A stretch of DNA of 64,000 bases from Acanthosepion esculentum (GCA_964036315.1 OZ038480.1:8141203-8205202); one strand, 5' to 3'. Counted from the stretch's first letter, positions 1-11,268 are shown. Notes: generated by a model from the letters alone, not told the origin. Numbers and translations are program-made.

Positions 1-59
1 TAAAAAACAGCAGCAGCAGAGGTGATCATCATCAGAAAGATTCAGTTTAAGTCTCTTAG

Positions 60-291
60 TTCTCGACAAGCGCCAAGAGTGGATTCAAGCATTAGTGACA
101 TAGTATATGTAAGTTCAATCCCTGGGCTGGGCAGTGTATAATGGAACTCACTGGAAACAGGGCGAGCAATAGCTGAACAGTACTAAAAATATCAAATAAA
201 CGAGATATCCCTCGATATGAGTAGTGGAACGAGAAAACTCTACCCCGTTGATTAAATAAAGGGTTCAGTTTGGAATTCTCTGTAGTCTATC

Positions 292-376
<85 letters not shown>

Positions 377-495
377 GATGAAAGGCACAACAACGCTGTG
401 AGAACAACAAATATGAGGACAATTGTTCAAACGTAAATAGTGTAAATAATGATAATTCCTCATCTCAGAAATTTAGGCAGAAAAACCCTTCAATT
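60..495 (+). repeat. Divergent tRNA-related composite repeat, split by a TA tract
   Basis: The segment at about 75-130 reads like a tRNA-derived promoter: a box A-like stretch near AGTGGATTCAAGC and a box B-like AAGTTCAATCCCT. Downstream it shares the phrases found in the other composite repeats of this window (lead-in to ATTAAATAAAGGGTTCAG, then CCTGATGAAAGGC, then GTAAATAGTGTAAATAATG and CCTCATCTCAGAAAT). A (TA)n expansion sits between the two halves. It is closest to the variant copy at 17.8-18.3 kb. It may be a SINE or the 3' part of a Penelope-like element. Confidence 0.55.
295..373. repeat. (TA)n microsatellite
   Basis: About 39 uninterrupted TA units inside the composite repeat, just before CCTGATGAAAGG. 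Confidence 0.97.
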
Positions 496-2592
496 GCAGA
501 ATAAAATATGCAAATGAAAAAAAAATGGCGGCGTCATAAAAACGCCAGTCATATTAGAAATTATATGCACTAACAGTAGGAAATGAAATAACATTAAAAA
601 AAAATAAGACACCTGAATTCACTAAAACTATGTTCTAAAACCATAAATCTGTTCGTTAGATAAAGGTGAAGGAGTTTATTTATGGATGTCACTGCTTACA
701 ACGAAAAAATAGAATCACTATTAATCGACACTCATGTTTATGAAAAATGAAGGAACGTTGAAACAATAAGGAGACATACAACTTCAAGAATTTTATCAAA
801 ATAATCATAAACATGAAATTAAAAGACTACCGTCTAAAGATACTTTGACTCTATAGCTTACCAAAAAACAATGTCATAACAGAACAATGCTAAATTTTCG
901 AAGGCAACACCTTATAAGATAAGAATAACCCAAAGCTATGCCTACTTATCCACGAATACATGGAAATTGGTCAATTTTGTAAAAAGTTAGGTTTTTATAA
1001 ATTTAATCATAGTTATTACAAACAAAAATTCAACGAAAAATTTTCCTCACGTTGGTGTAAATGCATGTTTATTTTTGGAATTCTTAGAATCCGGCCCATT
1101 TCAGAATATGATGCTTCTAAAGTTTTCATTGTATGGATGACAACTTGCACATGTACCCTTGCAAACTAGAATTATTCGATAGCATAAATAAACTCCATCA
1201 TGACAATTCGACCACGGTGAGGTTCATGATCAGAAAGTAAACATTTTTAAGAATTTCTAGTGTATAGAAAATGATGATAAAATAGAATTGAACGTAACGA
1301 AAATGCTTCATTTCAAGCTTCAGGTTTCGCTGAAAGATCAGCCCTCACTGTGCATCGCTATGCGAGTATTCAGTTTTAAGTATTTCGTATAGAAATCATA
1401 CTTAAAAAAATGGCTGAATTGGAATCGCAGAACAGTTTGTGGATTACATCTGGCTAAGCACACGGGAACAGAATTGAAGACATTTTCTCGGCTTTCTGTA
1501 CGTCTAAAACTGTGCATGCATTACTTTATTTAATCGAACTAGGGCTTAATCAAATATATTTTTATTAACTTATAATAATGGTGTCATAAAATGCAATCTA
1601 TTTGATGAACTGTGTTATAAAAATCCATTATTTCTATTTTTATTGGCCTTCAACGACCATAAGACTTCGTTCGCCTTCATGGCCTCGTTAAACCTATTAC
1701 TTCTTATTGATTTCTCCAACGTCCCGATGTACAGCGAATGACGTAGAGTAACGTAACCGTTCAATTATTGGGAATTGATTTATTTAGATCTTCACATTTC
1801 AGTTAATATTTTTCTTGATGCAAAATCACAAGATTTACGTGCGATGTTTCACCTCAAATACTACTCTGACATCAACTGATTAATAATATTCTATTAAGAA
1901 TCGGCTGATATAATTAAAAAGATGTTTTCTTTCATTCTCTATACATATATCGCTTCAAAACAGCATTCAGCCAAGCATATGATATCGAAATTTCATATAT
2001 CTTTTTATATCAATAATGATCTTTTAGATCGAAATGTATTTGCGACCATAAGAATTTTTCTTTTTTTTTTTCTGTCTGTGCAATCCTAATTACAGAGAAA
2101 ATAATATGGACATTTTTTTTAATAAACCGATTAATTCGAACTGTTTATTTAATCTATGAACAGAGGTAAATTGGCGGTTGACATCGACCTTATATCATGG
2201 CTGTTTCTGAAAGCATTCAATGTATCTGCGTTACATTAAACAATACAATATCCTAAATTTGTTTAAATCACAACCGCTCAAATCTCTTCAAATTAAAACG
2301 TAATCAAGAGCTATGTATATGGCGATCTTGCTAAGTGCAGTAATAGTCCCCTAAATATTTTCGCCTGAAAGAAATCCAAAGTCTGTAATTAAAGAGAGAC
2401 TATGGAGTTAGTATGACTTATTATTATGGACAAAACTAGTGCTGATCACCCGATGTGCCTTAGTTAGAAAAATAATTAGAAAGTAACATTAGAAAATAAA
2501 ACGACTAAAAGAATTGTTGCATCTTTCACGTTCATATGACCTCACCAATAAACCTATCGTAGAATTGAACACCGTAGGGGAGACTTTGATCA

Positions 2593-2593
<1 letters not shown>
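496..2593. other. Unassigned AT-rich DNA
   Basis: I see no gene, terminal repeat or known element here. Short ORFs such as 960-1169 have no recognisable motif and are what chance would give in AT-rich DNA. Confidence 0.5.

Positions 2594-2660
<67 letters not shown>
2594..2660. repeat. (TA)n microsatellite
   Basis: TA tract directly abutting the outer end of a Penelope-like 3' remnant. The same TA/Penelope junction occurs at 57271 and 59637. Confidence 0.97.
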
Positions 2661-2662
<2 letters not shown>

Positions 2663-2876
2663 AATTGAAGTCAACACTCAGACGCGACAGGCTTTTTTAT
2701 GCTAGACGCAATCTTCAGTCTGCGAGTGTTGAATTTATCTCGACAATTTATATATATGGGTCACTGGTGTATTGTGGGTAATCTATTCTGGCGGTTATTT
2801 TGGCGGGAGTGGCTTTAATTATTATTTATTTATTTGTTGGGGTTAATTTATTTTACTATTTTTCATTTTCATTTTT

Positions 2877-2880
<4 letters not shown>
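2661..2880 (-). mobile_element. Penelope-like element 3'-end remnant
   Basis: Read on the minus strand this matches the last 200-odd bases of the two Penelope-like copies at 57.3-59.6 kb. It shares the pyrimidine/TTTA-rich UTR, the GGTCACTGGTGTATTGTGGG / GGTCAGTGGTGCATTATGGG block, and the terminal self-complementary segment. It is more diverged than those copies and is flanked by TA tracts on both sides. No coding sequence remains. Confidence 0.75.
2672..2731 (-). ncRNA. Decayed type I hammerhead ribozyme (Penelope)
   Basis: Minus strand: outer stem I CAACACUC paired with GAGUGUUG, core CUGAAGA, stem II UUGC/GCAU, then AAAA where GAAA is expected, then a GUC cleavage triplet. The layout equals the hammerheads at 57293 and 59557. 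The G-to-A change at the catalytic G12 position should abolish cleavage, so this is a fossil. Confidence 0.7.

Positions 2881-2933
<53 letters not shown>
2881..2933. repeat. (TA)n microsatellite
   Basis: About 26 TA units on the inner side of the Penelope remnant. Confidence 0.97.
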
Positions 2934-2938
<5 letters not shown>

Positions 2939-4436
2939 TGGTGAACATGAAATACATATAATCAGGTGGATGGAGAAAATCTGCATTAGAAAGACGAATG
3001 AACAAAGAAGAATTAAATAACACCGAGTTACCCCCATGCCTCGCTGGCACCGAATGCACAATAAAAATGATATATACTGGCGTTAGTTAAATCAAGGGTT
3101 CGGTTCGAAATTCTGATAACGACACCGTACGTTACACATTGACAATAAAGAGGCCTGTAAATACAACGACTCGTGCCTTGTAACTATGCCAAGCACAATG
3201 AAGGAGTCAGTTCGAATAAATCAGTTTAAAATAATAAATATCCTCATTTAATAAAGTCAGAAAAATGAACGAAAGTGCAAGTCAAGAATGTTATCTATTT
3301 ATCTGCGCATGCGCATGCAGCCGGGAATGAAGGAAAATTGAAGTCGATAAATTATGCTATATTTCGACATTAATTTTAACTGAACGGCATATTTATCATT
3401 TTCTTCTATTACCTTCTACCATTTTTATACAACTTCATAATTTCACCTTCCTACTGCCACTTGCAGATTATTTTCCGGACACTGAATTTTGGAGGATATT
3501 TTGAAAAGATGAGAATAAATGATAAAATAACATAGAAGATGATGAATAAGTTAACATTTCTGAGACAAGGTGTAACTGTCTTTGCATGTTCATGAACGAA
3601 ACAGAAATAATAGCTCTATTTTGATAGAATATTACGCTCCCTTACTTAAATAATTCTGGTTCCTTTTGGTCGATTCTTCTTTCAATTGGAACACGACTTA
3701 TTCGAATGAAGAAGACGACTCTTTCCAATACACTCACTTCATGCATCATCTTTAGCAGTTACTAGTGGTTCAATTCGTTTATCTAACGATATATTCCATA
3801 CACGCTGTTGTAAACTATTCAATTTTCATCGCCTATCGCAATTTCTTCGAGAACAATAGACTTTCATCACATCTAATTAGCCAATGTTACAAATAAAAAT
3901 GTTCCAGTGCGTTTTTCACTAAAATTATTTGAAATACACATACCTAAGCGACAAATTTAACGAAGCTGAAGGAAATGTTTTTCCACAGGTGATTTAGATA
4001 TTTTGAGTGTGTGATGATTACCTTTCACTTTTTAAAAAGTGATTGAACCTTATCAACCATTACCGCTGAGCATCATTTAATGATACACCTTTGAAAAAAA
4101 TCGATTTTTTTGGTAAATTTATTAAAAAATGTTTATGCGTTTTAGTCAAATAGTTCTCTCTCGTTCTCTCTCTCCTTCTCTCGAAAGAAAGTGAGAAAGA
4201 AAAATATAGCAAATGATAGCGAAAATCGTTTCTCCTAAGCTATGATTGAGTACAGTTTATAAATTAGACACAATAACAACAAGGGTAATACATAAGACAA
4301 AACGATTGTGACAATATAATTTAAGGAAGATTATGTAACAGATAAAAGATTCGTTCCATCTCAAAACGAGAAATTTTACCTTTTCCTTTAAAGAAACATT
4401 TTGGCTTGTCTTTGACATATTTTGCGTCTTAGTTAT
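2934..4436. other. Unassigned AT-rich DNA
   Basis: No gene or element recognised. A CT/GA-rich patch lies at about 4153-4200. Confidence 0.5.
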
Positions 4437-4492
4437 ATTCCATGCGTGATAAACGCGATCATGTATCCTTCGATACATGACTGACTTTTACT
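4437..4492 (-). repeat. SINE-B tail fragment
   Basis: Minus strand carries the 3' hairpin of the tRNA-derived SINE family seen at 51.0, 51.4 and 61.6 kb: CATGTATC / GATACATG with loop GAAG, then the GATCGCG...ATCACGCATGG tail. The tRNA-like head is absent. Confidence 0.7.
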
Positions 4493-4521
4493 CGCACAAA
4501 CGCCCTACATACAATTAAAAC

Positions 4522-4525
<4 letters not shown>

Positions 4526-4603
<78 letters not shown>
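4526..4603. repeat. (TA)n microsatellite
   Basis: About 39 TA units. Confidence 0.97.
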
Positions 4604-4605
<2 letters not shown>

Positions 4606-4933
4606 TTGTCTTTATGGCGGGACGCTATTAAATACTATTTAAATATGACACTTTTGATACCATCTTATTTTGTCTAATATGTTTATGTTGGCATCAAATA
4701 CAACAAAAGTAGATGCTATATTTTGGTATGAAATCTAATTACGTCACAGAGCCGTTTTAACTGTCGCCGAGTGGCTCTGTTCCGTATAAAACTGAATGAA
4801 AAAAATGATTATCATTGAGTGCTGAATAATTATGACCTTGTGCCAGAATAGGCTACGCTAAATAAATCTAAATAAATTTGTCAGCTCTCTACCGGGTGAT
4901 TGAAAAGTAACTCCCTAATTTATGTATGTGTGA

Positions 4934-5123
4934 CTTTTTTCCTTTGGGGTTGATTGAAGGAGCAAGTCTACTATACCAAACCTAAACACTGGAAGAACTT
5001 GAAGGGCAAATACAAGAAGTTATGCCTTTCCTACAACAAAGGTTCCTGGTGATATCAGTTGATGCAATTCCTGGTTTGTTTGAGAAGCTGGTAACAAAAG
5101 CTGGTGGCCATATCGAATTTTAA
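4934..5123 (+). pseudogene. Mariner/IS630-type transposase C-terminus (remnant)
   Basis: Frame-shifted reading gives FFLWGLIEGASLL-like residues, then TLEELEGQIQEVMPFLQQ, then FLVISVDAIPGLFEKLVTKA and GGHIEF with a stop at 5121-5123. This is the typical C-terminal pattern of mariner/IS630-type transposases (FFLWGYxK, then E-rich helices, ending GGHIEF). The catalytic DDE core is missing and at least one frameshift is present, so it cannot work. Confidence 0.7.
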
Positions 5124-5139
5124 ATAAAACCTCATACTA

Positions 5140-5509
5140 AACGTTCTCTATTACTCACCAGAGAGAACCCTTCCTTAGAATGTCTGACGCTCAACTCCAC
5201 GAGAGCACCTCTTTGCGATTGCTCGGTCTCACATTGTCTGCTGACCTGAGATGGAACGAATACATTGAGTCAATATCTTCGTCCACCGCAAGGGAAGTCG
5301 GCTCCCTGTGCCGCGCCAGGAAATTTTTCTCGCCGGAGTCGATCCTTCAAATGTACAAATCAACCATTCGCCCTTGCATGGAGTATTGCTGCCATATATG
5401 GTCTGGAGCCCCTTCTGTTTGTCTCAAGATCCTTGATAAAATCCAAAGACGGATATGCAATGTAATTGGCCCTGATCTGTCATCTCGTCTGCAGTCGCTC
5501 TCTCACAGT
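5140..5509 (+). pseudogene. Non-LTR retrotransposon reverse transcriptase C-terminus, part 1
   Basis: Frame from about 5180 encodes RLLGLTLSADLRWNEYIESI, then AREVGSLCRARKFFSPESIL, then YKSTIRPCMEYCCHIWSGAP and LDKIQRRICNVIG. This is the conserved thumb/post-RT region of Jockey/CR1-type LINEs (LGLTxSxDLxWNxYI, YKSxIRPxMEYCxHIW, LDxIQRRxCN). RT palm motifs lie upstream in a full element and are absent. The frame is cut at about 5509 by a 485-bp insertion and resumes at 5996. Confidence 0.85.
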
Positions 5510-5995
5510 TGCTGAAGACATTAGGACAGTATACTCCAGCGAGCGAAATAAAGGATTCACTTAGACATTCCAACCACCTGAAAATGGCCGGTGCGTACAA
5601 CGGCCGAAACGTTGTGATAAATATGGCAACAAAGATGAGGATGATAGTGTCGGAGTTAGCTCCCTCTCAGTTCCTTAATCCTTCAACAGGGGTCTCTCTC
5701 CCCTGGCTATAAATACTGGCTAACCCTTCGCCTCGATCTCTCTTTTCCACTTAGGCGTTGGGCCGCCACCTCACGTGAAGGTGAGGTAAATCTCTCTAAC
5801 ACCAATATGTGACCTCTCACAGATACAGCGTTTCCAAAATTCTGGGAACGCGCTAAGAACAATACACGTACGTACGAACACTCACAACACACACATAATT
5901 TCTCCATACAAACTCTATGTAACTGTCTATGTCTTTGTTTAACTTGTTTTGTTATTAATATATATTTGTTTACACATATATATCGGTCTTGTTTG
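5510..5995. repeat. 485-bp chimeric dispersed repeat, copy 1
   Basis: Nearly identical to 9158-9642 (I count about 8 mismatches). Here it interrupts the LINE reading frame. Flanking GTTG on both sides is consistent with a 4-bp target duplication. The first roughly 130 bases equal the composite-repeat segment with CGAGCGAAATAAAG, GGCCGAAACGTTGTGATAAA and AACAAAGATGAGGATG, but without its tRNA-like module. The remainder is different and contains GGCTATAAATACTGG, a good TATA box on the plus strand. It could be a solo LTR or a retroposed transcript. Terminal TG...CA is not evident. Confidence 0.7.
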
Positions 5996-6435
5996 TTGCC
6001 TCCCTCTGGCTTTTTTACAAATACTTTCTGCTACGATGAGCTGCTTTCGCTCGTTCCCAGACTTCATGAATTTAAGCGTTCAATGAGGCTGGCATCTCGA
6101 TCTCACTCTTTCACTGTCGAAGCTGTTAAAGGTAGCCGTATCTTCTACTCCAATAGCTTCATGTCTCGCACCTCTCGCCTGTGGAAATCCCTCCCCTCTT
6201 CCTGTTTTCCTGATAGCTATAATCGCCAACTACTCAAATGTAATGTCAATCGACGTCTCCAGATACCCTGATCTATCCCCTATCCTTCTCTTCATCCTTT
6301 CCTCTATCACTCCTCTTTGCTCTTGCTCCAACTCTCTGTAACCCCTTGCGTGCTAGTGGCTTCCCGCCTTGCTTGGGGTGGAATGCTTAAAAAAACACTT
6401 TCCCCTCATATCCATTTCTTGTAAAAATTATACTT
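5996..6435 (+). pseudogene. Non-LTR retrotransposon C-terminus, part 2, and 3' end
   Basis: Continues the LINE: ASLWLFYKYF in one frame, then after a small frameshift YDELLSLVPRLHEFKRSMRL, ASRSHSFTVEAV, and FYSNSFMSRTSRLWKSLPSS with a stop at about 6271. The series DELxSLVP, RLASRSHxFTV and RTxxLWNSLPSxxFPxSYN is standard for the extreme C-terminus of Jockey/CR1-type LINE ORF2. An AT-rich tail with TAAATAAATAAA closes it near 6435. Confidence 0.85.
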
Positions 6436-6490
6436 AATAAATAAATTATAAGTATTTTAAAATGGGAAGTTACATTTCAATCACCCTCTA

Positions 6491-7369
6491 CCCAAGATAA
6501 CCATTCTGTAACGCACGTATTCTAGTGAAATTATGCTTCGAGGTAAAGTGTCTTTCTTTGAGTATTTTCAAGGAAAGAAAAAAGCAATGAAGTAGCCATA
6601 TTGCGTTTAGTCAGGATGATTAAAACGATCCGTCACGAAAGGCAAATTAGAATTTTTCAGAGCCTTTTCTGTTGTATTACGCTGGAGGGAAACAAATCCG
6701 TAATCGTTAATAATCAACAATATTATTATTTACTAAGATGAGCTTAGTTTGGCTTGAATTATGGGACATCCAGTAAGGATTCAACTGACTAATAATATTA
6801 TATAGTCATATTCATTAACTAGACTAGCTTTATATCAGTTATCCAACGCTGAGGTACCCGAATATTATGCTTGTTATGTATTAATGATTAGATAACAAAT
6901 AACACTTTTAAAAATGAAGTGAAGAGGCTCTAAATTGATGTCCAACGTATGTATCGTGCTGACTGCAACTAAAGTCGAGTAGAAATGGCATCCTTCAGTT
7001 CCAGTTGCCGCCAGAATAGTCAGCATCTTGTCAAAAGGATGTTTCTGTCCGCTTTTGACACTAAAACAAATGCTCAAAGATTACACCAACAGAATACATT
7101 TCAAGGAAGGGATTTCTGTATAAATACAGGTGATATAAGAAAATATTTGTATGTTCTCAAAAGTTACACTGGCAAAAAGAGATTTCCAGTCATTACATAT
7201 TTTATTGTCTCTTTCTTCATGCTATACATTTTAGCCTTTTGCTACGGGAGATAAATTTATTTCTTGTCATTGTTGAAGATAAATGTTTGATACTTGTAAA
7301 ACCCTTAATACTCAGGTAACGGGGCTACGAACTAAGGACAAAGAACGGAAATTGATTTAATATATCAAT
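6491..7369. other. Unassigned DNA
   Basis: No element recognised. An 89-codon ORF at 6985-7254 ends in a hydrophobic stretch but has no family motif and I do not call it a gene. Confidence 0.4.
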
Positions 7370-7371
7370 TA

Positions 7372-7851
7372 CCATAATTCCCCATGTATAATACGCCTAC
7401 CTTTTTAATACGCACCCCTAAAATTGTGCTGAAAGTGTGGGAAAATGCTTCTACTGACGCATAATAAGCACGCCTTGTTTGGTAATCAAACTCTATAATT
7501 AATACCTCGCCAATTTCATTACGGACAGCGTTTCCTAGTTTTATAAAAATGGTTTTAAACATAGAATAATATAATTCTAATTTAGTTTTATGATAAATTT
7601 TATTTTATTTTACATTTGTTGATATTTTTAGGTACATATGATTGTATTTGACATCCTTATGGTGTCGCAATCGCCGAATGTTAGTGTCAAATTGTCGTAT
7701 GTTTGTGGTGAGTAACGATTTCGAAAGTGAAATCGACCTATGAAACGGCAATTTTTTCAAGACATTTTTGTAGCTGGGTATAATGCGCAACCCTAATTTT
7801 GCTTATTATTTTTTTTAGAAAAAAATGCGTATTATACATAGGGAATTACTG
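7372..7851. mobile_element. MITE, pogo/Tigger-like
   Basis: Inverted ends CCATAATTCCCCATGTATAA at the left and, on the other strand, CAGTAATTCCCTATGTATAA at the right, both continuing into TACGC. TA dinucleotides flank both ends (7370-7371, 7852-7853). At 480 bp with no transposase frame it is a non-autonomous copy. Family placement rests only on the TA target and the CAGTAATTCCC-style end. Confidence 0.7.
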
Positions 7852-8206
7852 TATGTCTATTACAAAACTGAGACCAAGCAGTATATATTGAAATTTACTC
7901 AAATTATTTTGATTATTCAGCTTTGTAATGTTAAATATTTGAATAATCATAACTCAAAAGATGGCCGTATTTCTACAAAACGCTATCCACATTAATTTCG
8001 TTTCAAGTTTTACTTTTGCTGAAACAAAACTGTACGAGTAATGGCATCGGCTTTGTGGTTCACGTTGTTGCATATAAAGAAGGCAAAATACTGAAGAGCG
8101 GGTTTCTAGTTAGACAGCGACATGGTCTTCCTTTCGATGATTATATTTTTCTTCTTTCTTCTTACTGACTGAAATTCAGTAAATATCAAGACAGAAAAAA
8201 ATATTC

Positions 8207-8840
8207 AGTATCTGTCTATATTTCTGAGATGAGGGATTATGCACACTATTTACATTATTCGGACTATTGTCCTCATATTTGTTGCCATATTTATTACAAC
8301 GTTTCGGCCCTTTAGTATCTGTCTATATTTCTGAGATTAGGTATTATGTACACTATTTACATTATTCGGACTATTATTTTCATCTTTCTCGACATATTTA
8401 TCACAACGTTTCGGCCTTTCAGTATCTGTCTATATTTCTGAGATGAGGTATTATGTACAATATTTACATTATTCGGACTATTGCCCTCATCTTTATCGCT
8501 ATATTTATTACAACGTTTCGGCCTTTCAGTATCTGTCTATATTTCTGAGATGAGGTATTATGTACACTATTTACATTATTCGGACTATTGCCCTCATCTT
8601 TATCGCTATATTTATTACAACGTTTCGGCCTTTCAGTATCTGTCTATATTTCTGAGATGAGGTATTATGTACACTATTTACATTATTCGGACTATTATCC
8701 TCATCCTTGTCGCCATATTTATTACAACGTTTCGGTATTTCAGTATCTGTCTATATTTCTGAGATGAGGTATTATGTACACTATTTACATTGTTTGGACT
8801 ATTGTCCTCATCTTTATCGACATATTTATCACAACCCTAC
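8207..8840 (-). repeat. 107-bp tandem tail array (6 units)
   Basis: The landmark TTTCTGAGAT starts at 8221, 8328, 8435, 8542, 8649 and 8756, an exact 107-bp period. Each unit contains GGCCGAAACGTTGTAATAAA (minus strand) and the inverted pair AGATGAGG / CCTCATCT. Confidence 0.95.
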
Positions 8841-9081
8841 GGCCTTCTTCAGGTAGTTGGAATGTCGAACTGAACCCTTTATTTCGCTCGCTGGGGTAGA
8901 CTGTTCTAGTTCCACGTGCCATGTTTAATGGATGTCAGTTATCAGTTATTTCCTGTTCATTCCCCTCTTCAGATTCTCCACCACCTTAGCCAGGTATTGA
9001 ACTCACACTCTTTTGGTGCTGTCATTGGATCTGACTAACACCTTTATTCACTATGCCATGTGTCTTTGTGGACATCTGTGT
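8207..9081 (-). repeat. Composite tRNA-like/Penelope-tail repeat with six tail units
   Basis: Minus strand order: tRNA-like head (box A ACATGGCATAGTGAATAAAG, box B-like GAGTTCAATACC) at about 8985-9075, a middle part ending in CGAGCGAAATAAAGGGTTC, a shortened hammerhead-like motif (CCTGAAGAAGGCCGTAGGG), then six tandem 107-bp tail units. This is the longest tail among the copies in the window. Confidence 0.8.
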
Positions 9082-9099
9082 ATGAATGTTTGGGTATTA

Positions 9100-9642
9100 T
9101 ATGCCTAATGCAATGATAACAGCAAAAATGGCAATATTAGCACTGGTAAAAAATGATTGCTGAAGACATTAGGACAGTATACTCCAGCGAGCGAAATAAA
9201 GGGTTCAGTTCGACATTCCAACCACCTGAAAATGGCCGGTGCGTACAACGGCCGAAACGTTGTGATAAATATGGCAACAAAGATGAGGATGATAGTGTCG
9301 GAGTTAGCTCCCTCTCAGTTACTTAATCCTTCAACAGGGGTCTCTCTCCCCTGGCTATAAATACTGGCTAACCCTTCGCCTCGATCTCTCTTTTCCACTT
9401 AGGCGTTGGGCCGCCACCTCACGTGAAGGTGAGGTAAATCTCTCTAACACCAATATGTGACCCCTCACAGATACAGCGTTTCCCAAATTCTGGGAACGCG
9501 CTAAGAACAATACACATACGTACGAACACTCACAACACACACATAATTTCTCCATAAAAACTCTATGTAACTGTCTATGTCTTTGTTTAACTTGTTTTGT
9601 TATTAATATATATTTGTTTACACATATATATCGGTCTTGTTT
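9100..9642. repeat. 485-bp chimeric repeat, copy 2, with upstream UTR
   Basis: 9158-9642 repeats 5510-5995 at about 98% identity. Upstream, 9100-9157 matches the Penelope 3' UTR at 37.23-37.30 kb (AACAGCAAAAATGGCAATAT, GCACTGGTAAAA). The right end abuts a Gypsy integrase remnant on the minus strand, so this could be that element's LTR. I cannot decide this from two copies. Confidence 0.65.
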
Positions 9643-10503
9643 GTTTTCTTTGTCTTCTTTGGACTTAATTAAAGTCCAACATTCTCATGTAGCTGGACCT
9701 TTGCTGTCTACTGAAGAGTTCCTACCTCAATCGAGCGGGTTCTATTTATACTCATGCGGACATCACATCTGCTCCCTCCTTTGTATTCAGATTGTTTCCC
9801 TCTTCTTCCAAACTGCTGCCTGCACACCTTTGAGCTTTTCTTATATGGCGTTTTGTTCGTCTTAGGGTTATCTGCTTCTTCCTTCTCCTCGTCCTTGCTT
9901 TCTCTCTCATGTTCTATATTTTTCTGCCCCCCCAAGGTCGCCGTTGGAAGGGAAGTCGTCATCCCTTGGTTGTTGGCAAGTCCTGTCTTCGGGGATTCTT
10001 TTCATTTGTGATGTGTGTCGTAAAATAAGTTTGTCACCTCGCGTTATAATTGCAGATTCGCCTCTGCGTTCTTTTACTCTCCATGGTGTTGGGTGGTAAA
10101 CTGGCGTTAGCTTGTTGTGATTACTTTGTTTAAGTAGTATGACATCTCCGGGTTCTATGTTAGTTTGTTTAGCTTTATCTTTCTGATCTGTGCGATCTTT
10201 CAATCTGTCTTTTCCTTTTTTGTCTTTTTGCCGCGCTGTTCTCCAAGCTTGGTTTTCAGGCCTCTTTTGTATTCCAGGTATGTTGATGTTTACGTCCCTA
10301 CCCATGAGTAGCTTAGCTGTAGTTTCTCCCGTCATGGCATGTGGACTATTTCGGTAATACATTAGGAATTTTTCTAGATGTTTTCTCCAGTCCTTTCCTT
10401 CTGTGTTCATCGCCCGAATGGCTTTCAACATGGTTGCGAAGAACCGCTCTATCTCTCCATTAGCTTGGGGGTGATAAGGGGTTACCTTTCGGTGCTGGAA
10501 ATT
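9643..10503 (-). pseudogene. Ty3/Gypsy integrase C-terminal remnant
   Basis: Minus strand reads VTPYHPQANGEIERFFATML, then KDWRKHLEKFLMYYRNSPH, TTAKLLMGRD, and a basic tail with EPGDVILLKQ. This is the end of the integrase core (third catalytic residue in NGEIERF) plus the C-terminal GPY/F-like region. Everything upstream (RT, RNase H, first two catalytic Asp) is missing. The frame ends at 9907 and continues shifted to about 9708. It belongs to a different Gypsy lineage from the element at 26-32 kb. Confidence 0.85.
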
Positions 10504-10547
10504 TTAACCTTCTGATATCTCTTCACATCTTCAACCCACGGTCCACT

Positions 10548-10590
10548 ACAATAGTCCGAACAATGTAAACAGTGTAGATAGAAATTAAAA
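10548..10590 (+). repeat. Fragment of a 107-bp tail unit
   Basis: ACAATAGTCCGAACAATGTA followed by AACAGTGTAGATAG, an isolated piece of the composite-repeat tail bordering the Gypsy remnant. Confidence 0.7.
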
Positions 10591-11268
10591 ACGAAAATAT
10601 GTAAATCCAAACATGAATAGAAATAAATATTAAAGGGATGCAGTGTAAAGAATATCTAACTGAAGTTCTATTAGAAAATCTGTATTTAGAAACAAGTGCT
10701 GTAAATCATAATCACTGCATTAATTTGTGCTAATGATGCAATAAATGTAAGCGAGTGAATGGCTTGAACAAATATGGAACTAGAGAACAAGGAATTACCT
10801 GAAGATCTTGGAAACCTATTTGGAAGGATGATGAAAGACATTAGGCCAAAAATAAAAAGGCAACAAGTGTTATATATGTTGTTAGAAAGCGTAGAAAATA
10901 TCCAGAGACGAGGAAAATATTTTCCACATTAAATTATGTAAATGAAACTCAGCGTTTAATCACATGAAAAAAATACGTTTAGATAAGACATTTTCTTCCA
11001 ATGAAAATTGTTTTTCCGGCAAGAATACAAATGGGGAAATATTGTTATTAATCTCAGAACATCCTTAAATGGCACAACTTATCTAAATCTGGAATCGGTC
11101 TTATATAATGAAATACATGAGTTAAAGAAAGAATGCATATGATCGTAGAAAGCCAGTGAAAAGAAACTGAGGTTCAAATGAAGATGATATATATTTATAT
11201 AAATAAAAGACTTTGTGCATAGAATGCTAGAATATTTGCATCATTAGAATACAAGAATATTCTTTATT
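10591..11268. other. Unassigned AT-rich DNA
   Basis: Nothing recognised. Confidence 0.5.

Larger units (their letters stand above)
4892..6488 (+). mobile_element. Mariner/IS630-type DNA transposon with LINE inserted
   Basis: Inverted ends match: CCGGGTGATTGAAAAGTAAC at the left, and GAGGGTGATTGAAATGTAAC on the other strand at the right. Both are flanked by TA (4890-4891 and 6489-6490), the usual Tc1/mariner target. The left end runs almost at once into the last part of a transposase frame, so the element is internally deleted. Most of its length is a LINE fragment (about 5125-6435), which itself contains a 485-bp repeat. Confidence 0.7.

Noticed and set aside
960..1169. Small protein of 69 codons
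   Set aside because: No motif, no neighbours, AT-rich chance ORF. The same applies to 4257-4478, 6985-7254, 12050-12247 and 52517-52750.
5700..5720. Host gene promoter (GGCTATAAATACTGG)
   Set aside because: The TATA box lies inside the 485-bp repeat and recurs at 9352, so it belongs to the repeat.
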